Positions 35,901-45,700 of a stretch of DNA of 64,000 nucleotides are shown piece after piece. Position 1 is the first letter of the stretch; the number at the start of each line of letters is the position of its first letter. The position numbers were made by a program, and so were the translations under genes. The notes beneath the pieces are model-generated. The model ran no database searches and was not told the origin of the DNA. It saw only the letters and a list, made by a program, of their open reading frames with translations. Location: positions 3,011,233 through 3,075,232 of the forward strand of contig JACTAT010000040.1 in the NCBI GenBank assembly GCA_014526335.1. Reading direction: 5' to 3'. The stretch is from Chrysaora quinquecirrha. Its lineage: Eukaryota > Cnidaria > Scyphozoa > Semaeostomeae > Pelagiidae.

Positions 35901-38306
35901 TCACCATGAAACATAAATTTCAACTTTAGACTTGATGGCAAAATAAAGAAGGAATTCCACACGAGTTTTCAAAATACTTTATGAAAGCAAAGATTCAAAG
36001 AATACTAGGAACAACTTACTTTTATCCCCAAGATCATCTAATAGACTGTCCAATTCTGAAATGTCTGAGCTGGATGACTTCCCTCTGGTTGGAATCGGAG
36101 AGTAAGAAAATGGCTTTGGCTGGCCAGGAGAGGGACTGCTATCATTCTTCACTCCATTCACTGTGGCAGGTTGGTCTTGACTTGGTCCTGCTGTATTTTG
36201 CAGGTCAGCCAAAAGAGCATCTAAAAGGCAAAGAATAGAACATTTCGAATTTTCCATAACTTTTCAAGAGGGTCCTGGATAAATTTGAAAGACTGACAGC
36301 AGATTTCTATTTTTCTTGTACTTAAAAGGTAAGCTTCATGAGACATGATTTCTGGCTAGAATTAGAGCATGAACGATGTACTGTATCACTTTTTTCCTCT
36401 TCTGCAGCAACCTTTTAAAAGTTGCTTCCAACTACAGGGGCTGGCTTTCTCAAACCACTGTTTTTGGGACCTACAACTACCAGTACAATCATAGTGTAGT
36501 TCAACGCTAAATGGTGTGTTTCATTCAAATAACAACAAATCTGATTTTCCATCGAACACTAGTAACCTGCACCCAGCCTCAATTCTCCCAGCTCTTTCTT
36601 GGAGACCTGTTTAAGGCTGGACATTGGCTGCACACAAAAGGAATTAGCTGAAGATCTTAGGTTGGGTCTTTGGTTGGGTCAGCATTGTTAATATGATCAT
36701 TGTTTTGCAGGCTATCACTACTATTTGTACAGGTTTTCTGGTTTACCAATTTTTTGTGAAGGATAGGATTGGACACTTTTTCTGTTGTTGAGACGTTTTG
36801 GCCAACCTCTGTTTTGGCCAACAACCATTTCAGTCAGCCTTGTTGGTTTGGCCAACCTCAGTGGACTGTTCGGCCAATGTCGATTGGTCGATTTGGCCAA
36901 ATACTTTAAAGAGCAGAAATTACACTCTTACTTTAAAATTTATAACTTCAGTAATTTCACGTACCAAAAGATTTTTAGTAAGACCGCACTGCACTAGTAA
37001 GAGTTATGTTGGCCGAAAGGTCCCCAAGGGTTGGCTGAATCATCTTGGGAACATTAGCCAAATCATCACACACGTTGGTCAAAATGTCTTTGTTGGCTGA
37101 AAAGGAGGTTTGCTGAACTGACTGTTTGTCAAAACTACCAGCACCCCTTTTTCTCCTGCAAAGGATGCCTTGTGGAGATTGACAGTCATAAAGTTTGTTT
37201 ATAAAATTCACTCAAATTTTCAGAGGCCTTCAAATTCTGATAGCTGCAGTGATTTGATAAGAATGATCCACTCTTATGTGAAGTCTGACCACTAACCAGA
37301 ACATAAATTCCTAAATTAAAAAACAATCAGAGGTGGTGCATGTACAAAATCAACACTCACCACAAATTACTATGAATTAAGCTAAATATTTCCTTTTTAT
37401 CTCATTTCTTTTGTATTATTGATAATTAAACCACATTTGATGCTAAAAGCATGAGATGACAAGTAGGAATTATTCCTAACACACCCTTTATTCAACCAAC
37501 CAAATATGGGCTGTGGAGGGAGGAAATATTGAGCTTTGAGGATCTAACAATATTCGACATTTCGAAGACTGCAAATAAACATCTTCAAACATTGATCGTC
37601 CTAAAGTTAAGAATTTTGCAAGGTTACACGTGTCAAAAGGCTAAATTCCTAACATACCCATAAACTCCAGATTTCGTTTAATTTTTTCGTGTGATTCAGC
37701 GCCTGACAATTTGCGAGCTGTAGACATTTTGAGTTTCATCAAATCGAAATTTCACAGCCAGCTTAAACATCCATTTTTCGCTTGATTCCGTTTGTTATTA
37801 GTGTCTGATGAGCGGCTGTCAGTTTTATGTTTATAGAGCACACAGGCAACAATAAAGCTCCCAGTTTCTCCAACAGAGCCTAACGTCAATAATGCCACGA
37901 GAAAAGACATTTAAGTCGAAGCATGATCTGTTTTATGCGTTGGAATGTGGTCCTTAGATCTCGTGCTAAAAATGCCTTCAGAACATCAATAGAGATTAAG
38001 AAGGGTGGAATGCTTACACAACAGCGTAACAAGGGATGCTAAACTCGAATATAGCGTTCAAGAATTAACATATTCAATAAATTAAACAAAAGTCAGACAG
38101 AAGGTGAGCAACTAACGACTTTAGGCCAGGATCGTGCATGAATGGAGATGGCAACGCCACCTCCGCGACATCCGCGTCATTCAAACAAGTCAAAAACAAA
38201 AATTTACCCTTGGAGTTAATTGAAAAAGTCTTCATATGATAGCACAAACTCCAAACGATGAGAATTCTTATTAATATAGGTCTTTATACATACCTAAATC
38301 CTCCAT
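26972..38306 (-). CDS. PXN: Paxillin, focal-adhesion LIM/LD adaptor (3' end missing)
   Basis: This is a scaffold protein of integrin adhesions that binds FAK and vinculin through LD motifs and targets adhesions through LIM domains. The exons, in transcript order, are 38294-38306, 36020-36220, 35487-35525, 35212-35307, 32714-32845, 28724-28942, 27883-28181, 27507-27737 and 27044 down to at least 26972. All have AG/GT borders and matching phases (1,1,1,1,1,1,0,0). Exon 1 gives MEDL plus one base, joining to ALLADLQ to form LD1. Further LD motifs are [37 protein letters not shown] (LD4) and [14 protein letters not shown] (LD5). LIM1 runs from [13 protein letters not shown] to APRCSYC, LIM2 follows to [11 protein letters not shown], and LIM3 starts [19 protein letters not shown]1 and LIM2 keep their Cys/His ligands. 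About 435 residues are visible. The end of LIM3, LIM4 and the stop lie in the gap. The close LD and LIM match makes the assignment strong; leupaxin or Hic-5 are vertebrate paralogues of the same family. Confidence 0.93.
28390..28650. mobile_element. Possible small inverted-repeat element in paxillin intron
   Basis: TACACGATTTGTTATAAGAACA at the left is roughly inverted by TGTTCTTATAAAAAATGTGTA at the right, about 260 bp apart in paxillin intron 6. The arms share ATAAGAAC but match poorly beyond it. It may be a decayed relative of the elements at 41681 and 61413. Confidence 0.3.
29016..29225. mobile_element. MITE with TAGCTAAACTAGGAG terminal repeats
   Basis: The left end reads TTAGCTAAACTAGGAGAC and the right end is its inverse, CTCCTAGTTTAGCTA, about 210 bp apart. 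The GC-rich interior contains GTCTCTCGCTA and CACTACAAAGTTTCGAGG. A related sequence lies at 58440-58665. There is no coding capacity, so it is a non-autonomous element in paxillin intron 5. Confidence 0.65.
29266..29564. repeat. 28-bp minisatellite, array A
   Basis: About ten tandem copies of a unit close to ATTCGTCAGCATGTTCATTT plus CATACTGT; some copies are shortened (for example ATCGTTAGCGTG). It lies in paxillin intron 5. Because 28 is not a multiple of three, all three forward frames stay open and give spurious [14 protein letters not shown] peptides. Confidence 0.9.
30240..30645. repeat. 28-bp minisatellite, array B
   Basis: About fourteen tandem copies of the same 28-bp unit as array A, 0.7 kb away and with more regular spacing. 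Variants alternate GTTCATTTC with GTACATTTC, and CATACTG with CATGCTG or CATGCGG. It lies in paxillin intron 5. The long open frames across it are repeat artefacts. Confidence 0.92.
32255..32666. mobile_element. Foldback element: 412-bp near-complete palindrome
   Basis: The left end CACCTTTTCAACTAAGAGCC is inverted at the right end as GGCCCTTAGTTGAAAAGGTG. The match continues through the whole element to a centre near 32456, where GATTTGACCGTGAAAAATCG faces its inverse. TA flanks both sides (32253-32254 and 32667-32668), consistent with a TA target duplication as in Tc1/mariner-type MITEs. It sits in paxillin intron 5, only 48 bp upstream (on the transcript) of the coding exon 32714-32845. 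Confidence 0.85.
32846..35211. other. Paxillin intron, no feature seen
   Basis: The unique AT-rich sequence between the exons at 35212-35307 and 32714-32845 contains several short open frames. None has recognisable protein features, matching splice sites or repeat structure. Confidence 0.5.
36221..37657. other. Paxillin intron 1 with TTGGCCAA cluster
   Basis: This is intron sequence between the alternative first exon and exon 2. The palindromic octamer TTGGCCAA occurs four times within 36797-36900, and looser TTGGCC, TTGGCTGA and TTGGTCAA forms continue to about 37110. I see no coding sequence. Confidence 0.4.
37658..37727 (-). CDS. PXN: Alternative first coding exon of paxillin
   Basis: On the minus strand, the ATG at 37727 opens 23 codons ([16 protein letters not shown], then KRNLEFM) and one extra base, followed by a donor GTATGTTAGG at 37657. 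The exon ends in phase 1 with a G, exactly as the MEDL exon at 38294-38306 does. It can therefore splice to the same acceptor at 36220 and restore the LD1 aspartate. It lies about 0.6 kb downstream of the MEDL exon. The result would be a paxillin isoform with a basic N-terminal extension replacing MEDL. No transcript is visible here, so use of the exon is inferred from phase and splice sites. Confidence 0.55.
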
Positions 38307-39778
38307 TTGCCCGTTTTCACAAGAGGGTTTCCTCACAAACGTTAGTGATGATGACTACGATGATGATGTTAACCAGAAAAATTTAGGCCAAAACCAAGGC
38401 TTGCGTTACAAACAAACCAAAGACGATCGGCGTTGGCGGATGATCCTTATCTTTGTTTCAGGATCAGAGCTAAGATTATTGTCAATAAAAAACAAACTGG
38501 TATCAATCGAATTAAGATTTCAGTCAACAATATTGAAATAAATCTGCACTCATTTTCGCACTGCTCACCAACACGATGTCTTTCCACAAACAGGAAGTGC
38601 TCTTCAAAACGCCAAACCATTCTATTGTTCTGAAGAGCCAATAACATGTCACTCGTCACCTATTGTTATTATTCGCTTTAGACAATACCGAAATTTGGAA
38701 AAGGGGCACCTAAAACTGAACCCTCCCACTCCTTACTCCTACAGGAAATTGTCCCACCCTAGGAGTGAACTCTCTTTACCACAAGATTCGGTTAAATAAC
38801 TCCCTACCCTACTCACTAGGATCTTTCGTAGGGATTGCACGAGCATTCATCATTCAGCCCTAATCAGAACCGTCATTGAGCGGGGTTGCGTGGGTAAGGG
38901 TGCCGCACCCCATTCCGAAAATTTTCGATCGAAAAGTGAGTTTCTAGTTGACGTGGTTGTAACAAATCGTTGCTGCCCACTCTCTTTCTCAGCAAAGTCA
39001 CTTTGTGCGCTCCTGCTGCAGACAGCTGGTAGTGACGAGGGAGCTACAATCCCTTCTTAAAGCGGTTATGGTGGTAGTTGTATTAGACCACACATCAGTT
39101 AATTGTGACACAATTGCTATCCACTACAAAAGCCTACCAACTGAAATGCACTGTGACTTGCAAATCGTTTGGCAGGGCTACCAGTACCCTGATAATCAGC
39201 AACCTGAAGTGCATATAGTATTAATAAGGGACTTCTTACATCTTGATGTTGGCAAATAAAATGAGGGGATCCAAGATATGTAGTACCAACTACTCTCTTC
39301 ATTTTCATACTGTCCGGAAGGCTAGTCGGGCAAACACCCATTTAATGGAGAGGTGTGCAAATACATATCAGCCTCAAAAGAGTACAAATGCGCCTCTTCC
39401 CCTCACCTCTAATGTACATCTGAAATTTCGCGCTCTTATTCTGTATCGGAGCCGAATGTATTGGAAAGCATTGAAGGCGATTTGTCGAACTTCCTCGAGA
39501 CTGGCACATGTGTTTTGGTCCCATATTTTGAGCATATTCACATGATTGAATGTAGGAAGTATATAGGCTGGACAAAAGAATTCAACAGTTTGTTAAGTGT
39601 AGAACGATAGAAAAAACACATATTCTTGCCATATTCATTCTTACTACATTCATTTCAAAATATAAGATTCTGTCTCTAGTTATGATTAAGATTATGATTA
39701 AGATGTAACGTGATAATATTGGTGTGTTACAAATCATGCATGGGAAATATAAAACTCAGAATCTATGGTAATGGAACT
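38307..39778. other. Intergenic region, paxillin promoter side
   Basis: This is the interval between the paxillin start codon and the PIPOX stop codon, which are in tandem on the minus strand. It should hold the paxillin 5' UTR and promoter and the PIPOX 3' UTR. I see no convincing coding exon, repeat array or core-promoter motif. Confidence 0.45.
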
Positions 39779-42700
39779 TTACAAAGATGATTTCAAAGTT
39801 GATACTTTATCAAATCGAGAAATACGAAATGGAGAAATGTCATAACTGAGTTCCATGTTGAGAGCAAGTTGACACAGCAGCTTTCCAGTGACAGGGGCAA
39901 GCTTGAATCCATGGCCTAAAAATAAGAGGAATGCTTGAGTTAAGGAATGCTGCACCGAGGGGGGGGGGTAACTCCTATAAAGGGGTTAGTATACATGTGC
40001 CCTTTGGAGAATCCAGAGGGCGGACCCATAACCAGGGCAAGATTTTGAAAATATAACCCCCATAAACAGGGAAATGTCTTCGAAACATACCCCATAAACA
40101 GAGCAAAATCTTTTCAAAGAAACCCTTTTGAGAATACTATATGCATCATGGCAAAGAGAGAACTTTGTGCGCGATTTTTCATAACGTGAACGAATAGTCA
40201 ATGACAGAACAGAGAACAAATAGATATTTCATTCACTATCTACTTCACTAAACAGTTAACACTTACCCATAACTTTGGCAAACATTCATTGTAGCATGCC
40301 CACGGATCAGTTTTATTGTAGCATAAAACTGATCCATATCATATGCAAAACTTCACAGAACATGACCCATAAACCGAGAAAAATATTGCAAACTAACCCA
40401 TTACCCGGGCAGGCACATGTATACTAGCCCATTTATAGGAGTTAGCCCCCTCGGCTTGAAGGCTTTTTGGGGGCGTGTCTCCTCCTACTGAACTTCGGCT
40501 AACCGTCTAAAAACATTCCACCGTCTGAAAGCACGTGAACAAGCAGGATCAATACGCATAATAAGGAACCAAAAAATAATATTTTAAAGAGATTTTTCCT
40601 CATGCATCAATGGCAAAAGAAAGTTGGGGTAATGGCGAAGCAATTGACATTGGAGTTTGGAATTTGGAATGTATTTGGATATACGTACAATGCCGTGCAC
40701 CTTGAATCGATTCTTTCCCATGCCCAGTTGCAAAGATTAACGCGCATAACTTGCTACGCTAGATGATTCAAAAGAACGTGAAGGCAAGAGCCACAAACCT
40801 TGAGAAAGTAGTGTTTCATTAAGCTCCATTTAAGCTGTCTTAAGCTTGCGGATTTTAATGTAATGTTTAAAGCTGGGTGTGTCCTATATTCTGTAGATTC
40901 TTGTTACAATCAATGTAAAGCGTGTAAAATATTGATTTTTCGAAAGGAACAACGCATCATGTTCAACTTCAAAAAAGCCTTAAAATAAGTGATGTGATAA
41001 AATTAAGTATTTTAAGGATGGGTTATTCTGGGGCCTTTCCTATCCCTTCCCCTCTTTCCTTTGTTTTTTTCTCGAGACTTCTAAAGAGATGGAAGGCCCG
41101 TTTTTTGGATAACTATGCGCGAGATCGTGGACTTTGCAGGCTCGAAACTCTTCTTACACCAGAGCTGGAAGATTTCACAAACTTCGCAGAGAAATTTTTT
41201 CAAACTCAACTTCTCTAGATCTTTGGTTTTGAAGAAAGTAAGTGTTAGGGTTAGGTCTACGGCATATTTGTGATGCTGCTGCATTTTTGACACTGAGAGC
41301 GCTTTTTCGGTTGTTACCTTAAACAGTACTGTTTTACGGTTTTTCAATTTGCGATTCCGATGCGGTTTTACGGTTTTGAGGAAAAACATGTACGCTTGTA
41401 CGGTTTTTCGCTAAAAAATTTGCGGTTTTACGGTCTTTTTGAACCCCCCCCCTATGACACCCCTGTTGGGAATGACCAAGAATAGAGTCTGGCTCGCTAT
41501 CTGAGATTTGGGCTCGATTCCTACTAGAGTCGAACTCGCAGTTAAGAGTAAGGAAAGTCGCCAGCTCTCTCGTATTCCAGACAAAAGGCACAAGTAATCA
41601 CAAGGTGCGCCCATATCGAGAGGAAAACTGGGTTTCCACTGGTTAGCTTAACCCCGACCTTGTAAAGTCAGCAAGCGTGCACGTTTTTTTTTATAAGAAA
41701 CCTAGCTCGGGGCCTAGTTCTAAAAGTTTCTTAATTTTTGGCAAAATTTTAGTTCTAAAAGTTTCTTAACAGTTTCTTAATTAATTGAAATAAATTGCAG
41801 TAAAAACGACAAAAAACCTTCTGCAGGATACAATATTGCTTACTATGCGAGAAATCGCACAGAATCAGCCACGCTGGTGCGAGAAGTCACAAGGAAATGC
41901 TCGAGAACTAATTACTACCTCCACAAATGTGTATCAGTATGTTGAAAAACGGACGCAAAAATCTCTACAGTTTCTTAACTTCTTCCTCCTAGTTCTAAAA
42001 GTTTCTTAACATTTTGGGTGTTTAGTTCTAGGTTTCTTATAAACCGGTTTCTTATAAAAAAAACGTGTATGCCTATATGTACCTAATTTACCTCTCCCAT
42101 TCTAAATCCTTCTATCCGAAAAATACCCTTTTCTCAATGATAAAGCTTAAAATTTACCTGAAAAGCCCGCACCAATTATAATGTTTTTATGAACAGGATG
42201 ACGGTCAATGACAAACTTCTCATCGGGTGTCCACTGTTGAAATAAAGAAAATATCTCAGATGCGAGTTTAGAGAGTCATAAAAAGGAATGTTTTTTAACG
42301 AAACTTTGAAAATTCTCATTACTTATAATTCATAAGACAAGATTTTTCTAAACATGAATACTACAAAAGAAGGGATTTTATAACTACTGTATATACAGTA
42401 ATGTCTTCATACCGTATAATAGCATTTTTCAACGATGCTTGGTTTATTAGCAACTGATCTGAAGTGTTGTTTCAAATAATTTCCAACAATTTCTATTCCT
42501 TTATCGTCCTTTTCAAGGTCCCTACTATCCGGGTGATGCTCGTTTCCATAATGATAGCAAACCTAAAACAGCATAGCATGAAAAAAGTAAGAATTTGTCT
42601 AAAGACATTGGAGCAAAATTCTGTCAGATTCCTTCATTAGCCAGGGTAGGGCAATTTGACAGCTTAGGGTATGGAGGTCCAGCAAGGTCACAAGTCCAGA

Positions 42701-45700
42701 GCACGAGCTGTGAAGACGCCCGCAAAAATTGAAAATCTCTTTATGCTCCCTCTGAAAGGCCTGGAACGATTGCATTACCCATGGGCCGATCTACCTCCCG
42801 ATGGCCCTGCATGAGAGAATTTTAACCAGGGTGTACAGAATGGTTCCCCTCAAGTCGGATCTGAAAAATGCTTTGCTACATCAAAGATCAGTTCTTACTT
42901 TTTTTCACTGCCTTAATCATTTTCTAAGATTTCTCCCATGACATTTTTCAGAATTGTCACTCCCCTGCTTACGGAAATTATTGGGGGTGGGGGCTATACT
43001 TTAGCCTCCCAGTTTTTCCAGCTTTATAGGAGATTTTGCCATTTTCCTTTCAAAGCGACCTAAAATAACAAGTTTTACAGCAATTGTTCGAAATTTAGTC
43101 CACTTGGCCCGACTCGGCCCCCCAAGTCGGAATGTTGAATTTCCGAACATGTTCTTACGCTAGCTCCTAGGATATAAAGCATTTTAGGGCTAGCTACTAA
43201 TATATTAAGCAGTTTAGGGGCTTGATTGATTGAAGTAGGTAATTAGATAGAAAATCCATGTAGCATACTTAAATAAGATCTATATTGCAAGCGCAATATG
43301 ACCAAGATCTATACAATATCAACGCAACATGCATACAACATACATAACCTCTATGAAGCATCTAAGCAACAAACCTTAAGCATTCCTGGGTATTCAAGAG
43401 CCGGGAGTCCATAGATATGACGCTCGTGTGAATAATCAATAAAACAAGGGAAGCCATTTTCAGCAGAGTATAGAGAAGCATCAGCCTTCCAGTAACAGAC
43501 ATTGATCTTCATTGGCTACAAACAGATGCAAAAGACTGGAAAATTAATAGTGATACCAATTGAAGATCCATCAGTTATCGTAAGACTTTTGTCAATCGAT
43601 CATGGAGTCGTGGTCGCAGAATCGTAATAATAGGAATGGATTCAGCTTTCAAGATTCCTATAAACCAGCTGCGATCTGTTTCTATTTAGGTTATTAGCCG
43701 ATACGTTATCATCTAATGTGACCTTACGACCAGTTATATGATTGTTATGATCTTGGAGAAACAAGAAACAACTTCGACATTGCGAAGCCAGAACCAGTTG
43801 CCGACTACTAATCGGCGATTTTGTTATCAACTTATCGCAATTGGCCTGTCGACATAAAGCTTGGGCAACTAGTTCTTCTTTGACGGCAACTAATCATGAC
43901 TGCTCTTGCGACCACGATCAACTGTATCCTTTAAGCCCTGACTAGTTGTTGACATGTCGACATAAGTTAGCAGTTACAACTAGTTGGTGTTAGTTCAATC
44001 GGATCGTGGATCGACATAGGCCTGGCTAAGGCGCTATAAAACTGAATACTTACTTGTAACGGCAACTTTACAGCGAGAGGTTGAAGCAAATCATTTGTCC
44101 AGGGACCTAAAACACATCAAATAGATCCTTAGAATCAAATAAAAAATGGAACTAAAGTTCTGAAGTTTTGAATGAACTTAGCGTCAACACCAAAGCCATG
44201 CCATGTACCATACACTGTTTTTCTACGAAATGCAACCTCTCTCTCTCTCCCAGATCAATCGAATCGATGAAGGGGCAGCTCTAAGGAGGTTACTGCTGAT
44301 TTGCAGCATTGGGCGCATAAAATGGCAAAGGTTCCCATTCCTTTTAGAAATTTCTTATTGTGTTTGATTTCTCTCGATTAAAGAGAAGCCACCTAAAATT
44401 GTTTCTATCAATGAAACATATTAAAATAACAGTCGGTCACACTATTAAATTATAGTGTATACTGTACGTCGATCTACGGAACATAATAGCGTTGAAGGTG
44501 AAATGGTGTATGTAGCGCCAGTCGCTAAGAGGTCAGAAGAAGATGCACTAGTAGAAGTAGATGACCCCTCGACCCTTACAGTGACGCTATTGTGGAAGGG
44601 GCACAGCCTCCACCTCGCCAAGCTCTTGGCACAACACGCTTGTTAGATTAGACTTCAATGCCACAAGGAAAGAAAAATTACAGTCGATCACACAAAGGCA
44701 ATTGTAGAGTATCTGGGGATTCTTACACAGAACATGAAGGTTAATCCGATATGGTGTATTTAGTGCCATTCACTAAGATCTCAGAAGTAGTGAACAAAAC
44801 GAGGCCGGACCTTGGCTATGACAGTACTGTGAAGTGAAAGGGACACACCCCCATCTTCACACAACTAGCTACCTGGGTTAGATCACGATTCCATAACAAA
44901 TACTTGAATAAAATCGACTCTATCTTGCTATATTCTATGACCATTGCTAACAAACTTAAAGCTTAAATAATAATGCATACCTGCAGCAATAATAACACTC
45001 TTTGCTTTGATAATTCCCTTGCTGGTGACGACTGCAACGATATCTCCAGGAATAATATTCTTAATTTTGCAACACTCTTTAACAACTCCACCATTTTGTT
45101 GAAATAAAGTCTAAAACCAAAGAGAAGTCTCTTTGTCATTACAACTGCTATAAAGACAAGAATGATTTTGAGTATTAAATGAATGAAAGATAGGGAAAAT
45201 ACTGACAAGATAGAATGGTGATGATGATGATGAAGATTATGATGATGATGATGATAATGATGATGATGATGGTGGTGATGATGATGATGATGATGATAAT
45301 GATGGTGATGATGATGATGATAATTATGATGATGATAATTGTGATGATGATGATAATGATGGTAGTGGTGGTGATGATGATGATAACGGTGACATTCATG
45401 ATTGTAATGATGATAATGATAATGATAATGATAAAAACAATTATAGTGATAACGATAACGATAATGATAATGATAATGATAAATGAAAAATGATAAATGA
45501 TGACAATGATGATAATGATGATGATGCTTCACCTGAAAAGCAGCACAACATTTATCTGCTTTTAACAATCCCCTGTTGGTTCATAGATACCATTATAAGA
45601 TTCAGCATAATCAAGCATTGGAAAGTCTCCTGATACTTCTGCACCACTTTTCAAATACTTGAATTTTGCATTTAGTTCAACAAGTGCTTTCTCAGCTGAA

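Noticed and set aside
38433..39575. Short frames on both strands upstream of paxillin
   Set aside because: None shows a domain, a repeat of known type or phase-consistent exons, so I leave the region as intergenic.
43560..44040. Recurrent GTCGACATAA and ACTAGTTG words in a PIPOX intron
   Set aside because: They suggest a decayed element, but I could not define ends, an inverted repeat or a target duplication, and the stretch contains PIPOX splice sites at its edge.
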